From an uncultured Psychromonas sp. (lineage in GTDB: Bacteria > Pseudomonadota > Gammaproteobacteria > Enterobacterales > Psychromonadaceae), in assembly GCF_947489755.1 (NCBI RefSeq), contig NZ_CANLFB010000039.1, positions 1-32,938 on the forward strand: 32,938 bases of DNA, given 5' to 3'. The translations under genes were made by a program, and so were the position numbers. Numbering within the stretch: position 1 is the stretch's first letter; each line of letters starts with the position of its first letter. The notes under the pieces were generated by a model. It was not told where the DNA came from and did no database searches. It saw only the letters and a program-made list of their open reading frames with translations. Positions 1 to 10,223 of the stretch are shown here, one piece after another.

Positions 1-152
1 AGTTATAAAAATTTATTATACAATACTGCTAGTTGTGCGTAGTTCAAGGCAAATTGTTGAAGCAATAACTGGTTATTAGGAAGTAATTTAACGAAGAAAT
101 TCGCTCAAATAGTGGTGTTGTATCGCTTTTTTTATCCGGAACTGAGGTTATA

Positions 153-821
153 TTAAGCATCTAGTTGAAGTGCACCTGTTTGCTTTAATTTACATATTTG
201 ATTTAAAAATGAATTAATACGATAAGGCTGAAAATGTGTGGGTATTTTATTTTCTAATGCGGGAATCGGCGCCCTATCTTCACGCAAGTGAGTTAATATT
301 AATGATAGTAAGGCAGAAAGATAACTTTTAAAGGCTTCACTTTTATACAACTGATCCCAGTTAATAATGTATTCCTTACTGTAACCTTCAATCAATTGTT
401 CTAGTTTATGAGTATAACGCTGAATTTCTGCATCTCCCATGCAATATTCTTTCACTAATTGTAAAAATAAATCTAAACACTCACCACGTGGCACAAGCGT
501 AAAAAACTCTTTTTGCATGACCTCTGCTTCATTACCTTTCTCTGCATTAATGATGCGAAACAAAATTTCGAACATGTGCACAATGGTCCTATCTAAAATG
601 CGCTGTTTAGGAGCATGTTGATTTTGCATATCTTCAGCAACAATTTTAAACAGTGTTAAAAAATCAACATTATCGACTACTTGTCGAGAAAGTTTATCAG
701 CAATGGAAACAGGAATTCGATTAGCTAATAACGTATTAAACGTTGAAGTTGTTAGTATCGTTTTTAACGCTTTACGTGCTTTGTCTGTGCCTTCAAAAGG
801 GACATTATTATTGGCAGACAT
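153..821 (-). CDS. Hypothetical protein, 222 aa, family not recognised
   Basis: I do not recognise this protein. It starts at an ATG preceded by a good AAGGA ribosome-binding site, which supports it as a real gene. The sequence is rich in Leu, Ile, Lys and Glu with few Gly or Pro, so it is probably mostly alpha-helical. It has no signal peptide, lipobox or clear membrane segment, so a cytoplasmic location is likely. Only three cysteines are visible, with no metal-binding pattern. It is the last gene of a same-strand series after mrp, the DUF2164 gene and recR, but 252 bp separate it from recR, so it may have its own promoter. Function cannot be assigned from sequence alone. Confidence refers to it being a gene. 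Confidence 0.75.
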   Translation of the reverse strand: MSANNNVPFEGTDKARKALKTILTTSTFNTLLANRIPVSIADKLSRQVVDNVDFLTLFKIVAEDMQNQHAPKQRILDRTIVHMFEILFRIINAEKGNEAEVMQKEFFTLVPRGECLDLFLQLVKEYCMGDAEIQRYTHKLEQLIEGYSKEYIINWDQLYKSEAFKSYLSALLSLILTHLREDRAPIPALENKIPTHFQPYRINSFLNQICKLKQTGALQLDA

Positions 822-1022
822 TTTATTCCTTTAAGTAAATACAAATCCATGTGGTTTCTATTGTCAATGATCATCTCGAGGGTGATTAAATTGACTATTG
901 CAGTTCATCACTTTGATTAATAATGAACATGACAATATTTTTTCTGTGTTTTCATTTGAGGGTTAAAGTGATTAGCCTGAATGTAACAGTTCTGCTATTT
1001 CCCCTGCCCGCTAATCTAAACT

Positions 1023-1037
1023 AATCGAATCGAATCG
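1023..1037. repeat. Short tandem repeat (AATCG)x3
   Basis: Three perfect copies of the pentamer AATCG lie in the gap between recR and the 222-aa hypothetical gene, about 37 bp past the recR stop. They contribute no obvious hairpin or terminator. This may be chance or a small slippage tract. Confidence 0.5.
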
Positions 1038-1073
1038 AAAGCATGCTAATGATATAAATAAGTTGATCAGAAA

Positions 1074-1673
1074 TTATAACATTGAGCGCCCAGAGAACGA
1101 ATGCGACAACGTTGTGCTATCAACAAACTCTAACTCTCCACCCACTGGTACACCATGGGCAATACGGCTTACTTGGATTTTGAATTTTCTGGCCATTTCA
1201 GCAATGTAATAAGCGGTTGCTTCACCTTCAACCGTTGGGTTAGTGGCTAAGATAACTTCGCTGATATTGCCTTTTTGCATCTGCTTTTCTAATAGGTTTA
1301 AACCAAGCTGCTCAGGACCAATACCATCAAGAGGTGACAAGTGCCCCATTAACACAAAGTAAGTACCAGAAAACAATGCTGTTTGCTCTATTGCCACCAC
1401 ATCCACGGGCATTTCAACAATACAAATAGTCCCGTTATCATTACGCTTTTGATTATTACAAATAGGGCATAAATCTTCTTCAGTGAACGTACGGCACTGC
1501 TGGCAATGGCCTATTTCAGTAACCGCTCGTGCTAACACGTCACTTAGCTTAAGTGCGCCATTACGGTTTTTATCTAACAAATGATACACCATTCGTTGTG
1601 CAGACTTTGGCCCGACACTTGGTAAACACTGCAATGCTTGTGTTAGCTCTTCGATTAATGGTCTATTTGACAT
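1074..1673 (-). CDS. recR: Recombination protein RecR
   Basis: RecR works with RecF and RecO to load RecA on gapped, SSB-coated DNA in daughter-strand gap repair. The 199-aa length is the usual one. Visible features are an N-terminal helix-hairpin-helix region (about residues 10-45, with [12 protein letters not shown]), a four-cysteine zinc finger (C57, C60, C69, C72) and a Toprim domain (about 80-175, containing the acidic EMPVD segment). The C-terminal portion has the typical [15 protein letters not shown] stretch. In many gammaproteobacteria recR follows dnaX-ybaB. Here it lies downstream of a DUF2164 gene and mrp on the same strand, so the usual neighbours are absent. The ATG start is preceded by a weak purine-rich AGAAG. 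Confidence 0.97.
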   Translation of the reverse strand: MSNRPLIEELTQALQCLPSVGPKSAQRMVYHLLDKNRNGALKLSDVLARAVTEIGHCQQCRTFTEEDLCPICNNQKRNDNGTICIVEMPVDVVAIEQTALFSGTYFVLMGHLSPLDGIGPEQLGLNLLEKQMQKGNISEVILATNPTVEGEATAYYIAEMARKFKIQVSRIAHGVPVGGELEFVDSTTLSHSFSGRSML

Positions 1674-1797
1674 GGTTTAACTTCTTCTATTTTTAAATCT
1701 GTTTTTAAATGATGCTATTAACGACTGCTGAATGACATTATCAATATAAGCAGTGGCGAATAAAATGTTTAACTTAATCATTAAGTCAGCTCAGTGC

Positions 1798-2049
1798 TTA
1801 ACCAAACTCGGTTATTTTTTCTAACTCATAAAAGGATTCAGTAATGGTGTCGAGTTTATCATCTAATATTGCTCTCGCATCATTAAGACCTTGGTTATAA
1901 TAATAACTACCGACTTTTTCACTAAAAAAATCGAGTAGAAACTCAGCATCAAATTGACCAAGCTCTTGATCTAACTCTTTTTCAAAATACTTTTGTATCT
2001 CGTCAACGATCGCGGTCTTTTGAGACGTTGAAAACTTGATGTCAGGCAT
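1798..2049 (-). CDS. DUF2164 family protein, 83 aa
   Basis: This is a small acidic protein matching the DUF2164 pattern: an amphipathic N-terminal half, then a helix ending in the characteristic SYYYNQGLNDARAIL segment and a Glu/Leu-rich C-terminus. The family's function is not known to me. There is no signal peptide or membrane segment, so it is probably cytoplasmic. An AGGA ribosome-binding site sits six bases before the ATG. The gene lies between mrp and recR on the same strand with gaps of about 120 bp on either side. Loose co-transcription is possible, but no overlap or coupling is visible. Confidence 0.8.
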   Translation of the reverse strand: MPDIKFSTSQKTAIVDEIQKYFEKELDQELGQFDAEFLLDFFSEKVGSYYYNQGLNDARAILDDKLDTITESFYELEKITEFG

Positions 2050-2169
2050 TGTGAATCCTTACAAAAAATGCGATATAAATACGTTCAAAAACCAATCCAA
2101 TAAATATCGCTATTAGACGGGTTTTTCTTGTTAAATGAAAGCGTTGTGCTTTAGCTAACATTCATACCG

Positions 2170-3255
2170 TTATTTCAGCTCTGTTATTTTGATTTGTTCA
2201 ATGGTTGGCTCTAAGTTTTTATAAAGATTAATCGCGACCTGTTCAGCTAATGCTAAGTACGGTTCTACTAATGCAGGAAGTTCATTTTTAGCAACCGTAG
2301 GGCAACCTTCATCAGTATTTTGACGATATTGTATATGTAATGGTAATTCACCTAAAAACGGTAAGTTAAACTGTTCAGCTAATTTTCTACCGCCACCCGT
2401 TCCAAAAATAGCTTCTTGATGCCCACACTTAACACATGAATAGACACTCATATTTTCAATTAAGCCTGTGACATGCACATCGACTTTATTAAACATAATC
2501 ACGCCCTTTTGAGCATCAATTAAGGCAACGTCTTGTGGGGTTGTAACAATAACCGCACTGGTCACTGCGACATTTTGCGACATGGTTAATTGAATATCAC
2601 CTGTACCTGGTGGCATATCAACAATTAAGTAATCTAATTCAGGCCAATCAGTTTCATTGAGTACTTGTTGCAGTGCTTTACTGGCCATTGGACCACGCCA
2701 CACCATGGCATCTTTATCATCAATTAAAAAGCCAATGCTATTGCCAACAATACCGTGTGCTTCAATAGGTTGTAATAACTTACCGTCGGCAGACGTTGAT
2801 TTAGTGTTTTTATGACCGAGCATAGTCGGTAAAGATGGCCCATAGATGTCAGCATCTAACACACCAACCTTGGCACCATTTTTAGCTAATGCTATCGCTA
2901 AATTAACACTCACAGTCGATTTACCGACACCACCTTTACCTGATGAGACTGCAATAATATTTTTAATATTAGGGTTCGTTTTAGCGACTTTTTTATGTTC
3001 AAAAGTAGGCACTTTATAAGTCACGTTCCACGTGGGTGTTTGTTTGAAAATAGAAGTTAGCTGTTCAGTAGATTGTGCTTGTAAATCAGCTAACCAATTA
3101 GGCGCATAGAATGGCAAACGAATTGATATTTCAGCTGAATCTTCCTTGATGGTTAATAAGCGCTGCTTTGTAAATTTTTTGAGTAATTCTGATTCAATTA
3201 TTTTCTCAAAACATTGTAAAACTTGTTGTTCGATAGTTTTCTTTTTAAACAGCAT
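2170..3255 (-). CDS. apbC: Iron-sulfur cluster carrier protein Mrp/ApbC
   Basis: This is a P-loop NTPase of the Mrp/Nbp35 family that binds and transfers Fe-S clusters to apoproteins in the cytoplasm. It has an N-terminal MIP18/DUF59-like domain (about residues 10-85), a deviant Walker A SSGKGGVGKST (about 104-114), a DxD-type switch (LDADIYGPS), and a C-terminal CxxC pair (about C274/C277, SCVKCG) that should bind the cluster. I chose the ATG at 3255. It has AGGG six bases upstream, whereas the ATG at 3261 abuts that AGGG directly. The alternative start would add two residues. The gene diverges from metG across a 226-bp intergenic region, the same arrangement as in E. coli and many relatives. 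Confidence 0.95.
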   Translation of the reverse strand: MLFKKKTIEQQVLQCFEKIIESELLKKFTKQRLLTIKEDSAEISIRLPFYAPNWLADLQAQSTEQLTSIFKQTPTWNVTYKVPTFEHKKVAKTNPNIKNIIAVSSGKGGVGKSTVSVNLAIALAKNGAKVGVLDADIYGPSLPTMLGHKNTKSTSADGKLLQPIEAHGIVGNSIGFLIDDKDAMVWRGPMASKALQQVLNETDWPELDYLIVDMPPGTGDIQLTMSQNVAVTSAVIVTTPQDVALIDAQKGVIMFNKVDVHVTGLIENMSVYSCVKCGHQEAIFGTGGGRKLAEQFNLPFLGELPLHIQYRQNTDEGCPTVAKNELPALVEPYLALAEQVAINLYKNLEPTIEQIKITELK

Positions 3256-3481
3256 AGTCATCCCTTAAACCTAAATTGATGAATGAGTTTATCAAAATGA
3301 TTAGATAATTCATCCTTATTAAAACGAAGTCTATTAAATATCTCCACTATCGTTGCTAAACATTGCTTTATTTATGCTTTTCGACCTTAGCTAATATAGA
3401 TAAGAGTGGGATTTACGCTATTTTTTGGGTAGTATTACAAGCTGTAAAAAATCCGCTTAGACTTAAGGAATATCAAATAAA

Positions 3482-5542
3482 ATGGCTAATCAAGATCGTA
3501 ATATCCTTGTTACCTGCGCCCTTCCCTATGCAAATGGTCCAATCCATTTAGGGCACATGCTAGAGCATGTACAAGCGGACATCTGGGTTCGTTTCCAACG
3601 CTTACGCGGTAATAACATTCACTTTGTATGTGCTGATGATGCTCATGGCACTGCGATCATGCTTAAAGCTCAAGAGATGGGTATCACACCTGAGCAATTA
3701 ATTGCACAAGTTCAAGCCGATCACGAAAAAGATTTTGAGGGTTTTAATATCAGTTTTGATAACTACCACTCAACCCACTCTGAAGAAAACAAAGCGTTAT
3801 CATCACAAGTTTATTTAGCATTACGTGATAACGGCTACATCACTAAAAAAGTCGTTTCTCAATTATATGACCCAGAAAAAGAGATGTTTCTACCAGATCG
3901 ATTTGTAAAAGGTGGTTGCCCTAAATGTAAAGCTGAAGACCAATACGGTGATAACTGTGACGTATGTGGCGCGACTTACAGCCCTGCTGAAATGATTAAC
4001 CCTAAATCAGTTGTTTCAAATGCAACACCTGTGATGAAAGACACTGAAAACTTATTCTTCGATGCACCACAGTTCCAAGATATGTTAGTTGAATGGACTA
4101 AATCAGGTGCGCTTCAAAGTGAAGTGGCTAATAAACTCAGTGAATGGTTTGAAAGTGGCTTGAAAGCATGGGATATCACGCGTGATGCACCTTACTTTGG
4201 TTTTGAGATCCCAGATGCACCGGGTAAATTCTTTTATGTTTGGCTAGATGCGCCGATTGGTTACATGGGTAGCTTTAAAAATCTATGTGATCGTACTGAC
4301 GACCTTAACTTTGATGATTACTGGGCAAAAGACAGTACTGCAGAGCTTTATCATTTCATTGGTAAAGACATCATCAATTTCCACGGTTTGTTCTGGCCTG
4401 CAATGTTAGAAGGCGCGGGTTTCCGTAAACCGACGGGTGTTAACGTACATGGTTATGTAAGCGTTAATGGTGAAAAAATGTCTAAATCAAAAGGCACATT
4501 CATCAAAGCGAGCACTTACCTAGAAAATTTAGATCCTGAATGTTTACGTTATTATTACGCGGCTAAATTAACCTCACGTGTTGATGATTTAGATTTTAAC
4601 CTAGATGATTTCACACAACGTGTTAATTCAGATGTGGTTAATAAATTAGTTAACTTAGCATCACGTACTGCTGGCTTTATTGCTAAAAAATACGATGGTA
4701 AATTATCTGCAGAAGTTTCTGAGCCTGAGCTATACCAACAATTTGTTGATGCAGGTGATTCGATTGCCGAGCAATTTGAGAAGCGTGAATTTGCGCGTGC
4801 GATTCGTGAAATTATGGCATTAGCTGATATTGCTAATAAATACATTGATGATAAAGCACCGTGGGCATTAGCTAAAGTTGAAGGTAAAGAAGTTGAAGTA
4901 CAAGATATCTGTTCAATGGGTATTAACTTGTTCCGTGTATTAATGACTTACTTAAAACCAATCATGCCAAAACTAACTGAACGTAGTGAAGCATTTTTAA
5001 ATGAAACATTAACGTGGGATAGTATTCAGGCACCATTAGCTGGACATCAAATCAACAAATTCAAAGCGTTATTCCAACGTATTGACCCTAAACATGTTGA
5101 AGCGATGGTTGAGTCCTCTAAAGCAAGTGCAGCTGCCGATGCCGCAGCAAAAGAAAAATTAGCTGAAGCAACACAAGCAGAAAGCCAAAGTGAATTAGAC
5201 AAAGAACCTATTGCCGCTGAAATTGATTTTGATACGTTTGCAAAAACTGACTTACGTGTTGCATTGATTGCCAAAGCTGAGCATGTGCCTAAAGCCAATA
5301 AGCTATTAAAACTGACGTTAGACTTAGGCGGTGAAACGCGTACTGTCTTTGCTGGTATTAAATCTGCTTATAACCCTGAAGATTTGGAAGGTAAGTTAAC
5401 GGTAATGGTGGCGAACCTTGCACCTCGTCAAATGAAGTTTGGTTTGTCTGAAGGCATGGTATTAGCTGCGGGCCCTGGCGGTGAAGATATTCATATCTTA
5501 AACCCAGACTCTGGTGCTAAACCTGGTCAACGTATTATGTAA
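3482..5542 (+). CDS. metG: Methionine--tRNA ligase MetG
   Basis: MetG charges tRNA-Met and initiator tRNA with methionine in the cytoplasm. The 686-aa protein is the long, homodimeric form. It shows the class I HIGH-type motif (HLGH, residues 22-25) in the Rossmann fold, a four-cysteine zinc knuckle (C146, C149, C159, C162) in the connective peptide, and KMSKS at 332-336. After an anticodon-binding helical region comes an Ala/Glu-rich linker (about 545-575) and a C-terminal tRNA-binding OB-fold domain (about 580-686). The start codon follows an AAGGA about 11 bases upstream. The gene ends just before a strong hairpin terminator. It is divergent from mrp. Confidence 0.98.
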   Translation: MANQDRNILVTCALPYANGPIHLGHMLEHVQADIWVRFQRLRGNNIHFVCADDAHGTAIMLKAQEMGITPEQLIAQVQADHEKDFEGFNISFDNYHSTHSEENKALSSQVYLALRDNGYITKKVVSQLYDPEKEMFLPDRFVKGGCPKCKAEDQYGDNCDVCGATYSPAEMINPKSVVSNATPVMKDTENLFFDAPQFQDMLVEWTKSGALQSEVANKLSEWFESGLKAWDITRDAPYFGFEIPDAPGKFFYVWLDAPIGYMGSFKNLCDRTDDLNFDDYWAKDSTAELYHFIGKDIINFHGLFWPAMLEGAGFRKPTGVNVHGYVSVNGEKMSKSKGTFIKASTYLENLDPECLRYYYAAKLTSRVDDLDFNLDDFTQRVNSDVVNKLVNLASRTAGFIAKKYDGKLSAEVSEPELYQQFVDAGDSIAEQFEKREFARAIREIMALADIANKYIDDKAPWALAKVEGKEVEVQDICSMGINLFRVLMTYLKPIMPKLTERSEAFLNETLTWDSIQAPLAGHQINKFKALFQRIDPKHVEAMVESSKASAAADAAAKEKLAEATQAESQSELDKEPIAAEIDFDTFAKTDLRVALIAKAEHVPKANKLLKLTLDLGGETRTVFAGIKSAYNPEDLEGKLTVMVANLAPRQMKFGLSEGMVLAAGPGGEDIHILNPDSGAKPGQRIM

Positions 5543-5580
5543 CCCTTAAAATGGTTGTTAATATCGTTATTTAAAATGGC

Positions 5581-5617
5581 AAAAAGCCGATTATATATTA
5601 ATATAATCGGCTTTTTT
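5581..5617. terminator. Bidirectional intrinsic terminator between metG and the lyase gene
   Basis: A perfect 10-bp stem (GCCGATTATA at 5586-5595 with its complement at 5602-5611) encloses a 6-nt loop. It has five As on its left and six Ts on its right, so a U-tract forms in either direction. It lies between the convergent metG (+) and PL6 lyase (-) genes and can serve both. Confidence 0.9.
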
Positions 5618-5652
5618 ATAGCGTTAATTTTATTAGATTAATATGACGGCTA

Positions 5653-7500
5653 TTAGCTAGACAAGTCAGCGGTTGGGCCAACATCTTCTGTGGTTAGAGG
5701 GGTAGGCGCAATAATAGTAGGCTCCGATGAAAGTACTTCTAACTCGCCAGCGCCTAACGTACCATCTTCATTATCAACAGCAGAACCTGTTGCGTATGAT
5801 TGGTTGCCAGACCAAGTATTAGAGTCATCATTAGCGTAGTTATTGAATAAACTGCCTTCACTTCCCGTCACTAAGTTATCAGAAATAGTAATGTCCTTAG
5901 GCACAATAGTATAGTTATCTCGACCAATAAAAATGCCGCCGCCTAAATTATTGACTAACGTATTATTAGTCACAGCCACATTAGTTGGTGCTTCATGACT
6001 GTTGCCATTAGAACTATCAGATACATCACCAGAATCAATTAATATAGGACTTCTCCAACTAGTACCCGATAAGTTTTCCATGTAGTTATTACTGACAGTA
6101 TGGTTTGCGCCATACACTCGAATACCGCCGGTTTCGTAATTAGCATCCGTCACTAACGTGCTATCGCCAGTGCCGTAAAAATAATTATTTTCTGCTTTAT
6201 TATCATGTCCTAAACGGAACGATAGCGAGCCCATAGAATTTAAAAAAGTATTATTTGAGAAGGTATTATTTGACGTTTTCACCGTCATGATTTCATTTTC
6301 ACCATCGGTATCTTCAAACAAGTTATATTCAATTAAATGGTTTGTTTCTACATCTTGAGAGCCTGAATCCCCAAAAACAATTGCTTCACGGTCTGAGTCA
6401 CCTTCTGGAGCGGTATTGCCCTCTTTTACGTAAGGGACAATATTTTTAAAGTAGTTATGATGAATATGTGCATTAGTTGTCATTGTTTCAGTATCATCAT
6501 CATATTGAAATTTGATGTAACTGCCTGAATTGATTTGACCATCGTCGTCTTCAACAACAATATTCTTATCCAAGAATTCATTATATGCAATTGAGATTTC
6601 TTCACTTGATTCAGTTAACACTACTGACGTTTGTCCATCAGTGATATCTTTATGATCAAATGTATTACGTAACACTTTAATATTTTTTGAGTTTACAATT
6701 TTGAATAATGTACTGGCATCATTTGGACCCAATACAAACCCTTGTAAAGTAATGTTTTGAGAGTTAGTAATAGCGGCGGTTTCTAAAGTGATACTACCAA
6801 CACTTTCAGCACGGATTAAAACTTGAGCATCGAAACAAGTGTCTTTAATCGAGATTTCACCATCACCTGACACAATGATTTCATCTCCACCCTGCACATC
6901 TCCACTGTTTAATAACTCATTTAAGTTATCGATCGTTGAGTTATGCGTTGCTCCAGTTACAACAGGATTTGCATCATCAGAGCCATCATCCTCGAATGCA
7001 TCTGAACATGCATAAGTCACCACATCTTCGTCGTCGCTATCGTCTTCATCATCGTCATCACTGCCACTATCATCATCAGAAAGTGCATCAGCAGAAAGAA
7101 TAGTGAAACGTATCGTTGCTTCAGTACCGTCAATAGAGGCGACGGTGACACTATCTGATACGCTTTCATCTTCATTTAAGTCACCCAGTGTTTCATTTTC
7201 TGGTACTTCATAGGTCCATTCACCATCGGCATCAAGCGAAAAAATACCGTAGGTAGTGGCTATATCTGTTTGAACGACAAAGGCTTCTTCGCCATCATCT
7301 GGATCGACAATACTAAGAGACTCATTAACGTCGCCATTTTTATAATACAATTCAACCGAAGTTGTCCCGCTTATTATTGCAGCAGTCGATCCGGTTGTGC
7401 CATCATCACTTATGACATTCGTCTCATTTGAACTACTACTCGAACCTCCACATGCAGTTAATCCGGCCATTGCTGAAAGTAATAATAATTTTTTATACAC
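5653..7500 (-). CDS. PL6-family polysaccharide lyase lipoprotein (alginate lyase/chondroitinase B type) with N-terminal VCBS-like module
   Basis: This is a secreted lipoprotein of 615 aa. The signal peptide ends in a lipobox (LTAC, Cys17) followed by a Ser-rich tether. Residues about 60-133 resemble a VCBS repeat (IFSLDADGEWTYE, then a VSDSVTV strand). Residues 139-160 are an Asp/Ser linker, and about 165-600 form a right-handed parallel beta-helix rich in Asn ladders. Family PL6 enzymes beta-eliminate uronate polymers. Known PL6 catalytic spacing is conserved: calcium-ligand glutamates E401 and E403, base K408 and acid R429 (Glu, Glu+2, Glu+7 and Lys+21, as in AlyGC and chondroitinase B). 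Alginate is more likely than chondroitin given the marine-type context, but the substrate is not proven. The start is GTG with AGGAG six bases upstream. The gene stands alone, convergent with metG. Confidence 0.88.
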   Translation of the reverse strand: MYKKLLLLSAMAGLTACGGSSSSSNETNVISDDGTTGSTAAIISGTTSVELYYKNGDVNESLSIVDPDDGEEAFVVQTDIATTYGIFSLDADGEWTYEVPENETLGDLNEDESVSDSVTVASIDGTEATIRFTILSADALSDDDSGSDDDDEDDSDDEDVVTYACSDAFEDDGSDDANPVVTGATHNSTIDNLNELLNSGDVQGGDEIIVSGDGEISIKDTCFDAQVLIRAESVGSITLETAAITNSQNITLQGFVLGPNDASTLFKIVNSKNIKVLRNTFDHKDITDGQTSVVLTESSEEISIAYNEFLDKNIVVEDDDGQINSGSYIKFQYDDDTETMTTNAHIHHNYFKNIVPYVKEGNTAPEGDSDREAIVFGDSGSQDVETNHLIEYNLFEDTDGENEIMTVKTSNNTFSNNTFLNSMGSLSFRLGHDNKAENNYFYGTGDSTLVTDANYETGGIRVYGANHTVSNNYMENLSGTSWRSPILIDSGDVSDSSNGNSHEAPTNVAVTNNTLVNNLGGGIFIGRDNYTIVPKDITISDNLVTGSEGSLFNNYANDDSNTWSGNQSYATGSAVDNEDGTLGAGELEVLSSEPTIIAPTPLTTEDVGPTADLSS

Positions 7501-7506
7501 GGTCCA

Positions 7507-7511
7507 CTCCT
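7507..7511 (-). promoter_or_regulatory. Ribosome-binding site deciding the GTG start of the lyase
   Basis: On the minus strand AGGAG sits six bases before the GTG at 7500. No ATG follows before the signal-peptide hydrophobic core, so this site fixes the start. Confidence 0.75.
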
Positions 7512-7547
7512 TGGTCTAATTGTAGGTAGTTGACAATGTAGTGATAT

Positions 7548-7577
7548 ATTATATTAATACAATTACCGAGATCACAA
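7548..7577 (-). promoter_or_regulatory. Candidate sigma-70 promoter for the lyase gene
   Basis: Reading the minus strand, TTGTGA (7577-7572) is followed after 18 bases by a perfect TATAAT (7553-7548), about 48 bases upstream of the GTG start. This would give a short leader of about 40 nt. The region is very AT-rich, so chance matches are easy, and the call is moderate at best. Confidence 0.4.
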
Positions 7578-7917
7578 TTTCTAATACAAGCTATAGATTA
7601 CTATTAATGCTGTGATCAGTGTCTTCGATAAAGATTAAATTAAAAGGATTACAATTTATCGTTCTGATAAATATTTGATCTGAAGATCGTGTTAGCAATG
7701 ACCACTGTTGATGTAATAGAGTTCAACTTAGTGATTTCATATTTTTTGAGAGGAAAAATGGCAGATTAAGTAATAAAAAATTGAGTAATAAAGATTCAGT
7801 AGAGTAAGTTAATTAAGCTTATGTCTACATTCACTGAAGTTGATGAATGTAGTGGCACAATGAATTTGGCCATCTGATTAGAGGTGATAAACTCACTTTA
7901 ACTAATCAGGTATTAAT

Positions 7918-9095
<1,178 letters not shown>

Positions 9096-9200
9096 CCACT
9101 ACAGAAACGAGTTTAATTAAGAGCAGGTAAATGAATATGTAAAAATGAAGAGCTATATAATAGCTTCAAATTTTATAAGCTATTACATAAGCTATTTTAT

Positions 9201-9233
9201 AAAAACTTAACAGCCCACTGATGCAGCTGTTAA
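9201..9233 (-). terminator. Terminator after the EamA transporter gene
   Basis: On the minus strand an 8-bp perfect stem TTAACAGC/GCTGTTAA (9226-9233 with 9207-9214) has an 11-nt loop and is followed by GTTTTTAT. It begins 13 bases past the stop codon of the EamA-family gene. Confidence 0.7.
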
Positions 9234-9245
9234 AATTAAAAATAT

Positions 9246-10223
9246 TTATTTAGTACTGCTGAAACTCAAAGTTGGATTCTTAATCACTAATAAAATACCG
9301 CTCAATATAATCAAGCTTGAAACCACAAATACTTCCGAGACACTTTCGCCTAAAAATATAAAGCCAGCGATAGCGGCTAATACTGGCACTAACAATTGTA
9401 CGACTGCAGCAACGTTATGACGCAATGTTTTTAATGCTTTATACCAAAGTAGATAACCAACAGCAGAAGCTAACACACCCGATAAAATAGCATAAACAAC
9501 GCCTTCCATAGTGAGGAATGTTTTATCTATATTGATCAATATAAAAATAAAAATAAAGGGTAAAGTACGGAAAAAGTTAAAAATAGTATCCGATGTAGGA
9601 TCGATACTTTTTTTACCCGCTAACGTATAAAATGCCCAACTAATACCTGAAATACACATTAAAGCAAAAGCAACAATCGATGGGCTAGAAACTTGAGGAG
9701 CAAGTAGATAAACAAACCCTGCGATAGCCAATATCAAACCCAATAATTCAGCACGGCTTAATAAGTGTCCTTTAAGCACGCGCGTTAGCAACATAGTCAC
9801 TTGCACTGTCGCAAAGAGAACTAATGCCCCCGTTGCCGTATCGAGTTGAATGTAAGCATAAGAAAAGGTCATCGCATAAACAAACAGCCAAATTGCGTTA
9901 AGCCAACTTCCCTTACTCACACTTTTTTTACTGTCATCATTCTTAGTGTGATCATTCTGAGTGCTATCATTGTTACTTTTACTTCGTTGATTTGATAAAT
10001 CTTTTTTATCCGAAGCATTAGCACTAAAGTAAACATGTTTAATAGACAGAAAAATAGCTAAAAAAATGCTACCGGATAGCAATCTAATCACAGTAAAGCT
10101 ACCTGCATCAACTTGTTGCTCCCCCAATGCTAGACGGCAAAAAACAGAATTTGCTGCAAAAGCGATTAATGCAAAACTCGTTAATAAAAAGGTCTTATAA
10201 GGGCTATCGGTATAATGTTGCAT
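9246..10223 (-). CDS. EamA/DMT-superfamily transporter, 325 aa
   Basis: This is an inner-membrane protein with about ten hydrophobic segments in two EamA halves. The first half contains the conserved NSVFCRLAL region near residue 25 and the second starts near residue 180 (GISWAFYTLAGK). Members of the drug/metabolite transporter superfamily export amino acids, metabolites or drugs. The substrate cannot be read from sequence. An odd feature is a hydrophilic Ser/Asn/Asp/Lys-rich insertion at about 67-106, between the second and third membrane segments, coded by short degenerate repeats. The ATG at 10223 is preceded by AAGAG. It is monocistronic, with its own terminator and 500 bp of upstream intergenic DNA. 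Confidence 0.88.
   Translation of the reverse strand: MQHYTDSPYKTFLLTSFALIAFAANSVFCRLALGEQQVDAGSFTVIRLLSGSIFLAIFLSIKHVYFSANASDKKDLSNQRSKSNNDSTQNDHTKNDDSKKSVSKGSWLNAIWLFVYAMTFSYAYIQLDTATGALVLFATVQVTMLLTRVLKGHLLSRAELLGLILAIAGFVYLLAPQVSSPSIVAFALMCISGISWAFYTLAGKKSIDPTSDTIFNFFRTLPFIFIFILINIDKTFLTMEGVVYAILSGVLASAVGYLLWYKALKTLRHNVAAVVQLLVPVLAAIAGFIFLGESVSEVFVVSSLIILSGILLVIKNPTLSFSSTK

Larger units (their letters stand above)
7501..7847. other. Intergenic region upstream of the lyase, up to the IS element
   Basis: This 347-bp AT-rich stretch holds the lyase ribosome-binding site and candidate promoter. On the plus strand a TTGACA at 7530 is followed by TATTAA 16 bases later and points away from the lyase, but no gene follows before the IS. 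No coding sequence or regulator site that I can name is visible. Confidence 0.6.

Noticed and set aside
3363-3551. 62-aa plus-strand frame overlapping the metG start
   Set aside because: It overlaps metG in another frame and has no family features. The metG start is fixed by its conserved N-terminus.
7530-7557. Plus-strand TTGACA followed by TATTAA as a promoter
   Set aside because: It points into gene-free DNA that ends at the IS and no gene on that strand follows. AT-rich sequence gives such matches by chance.
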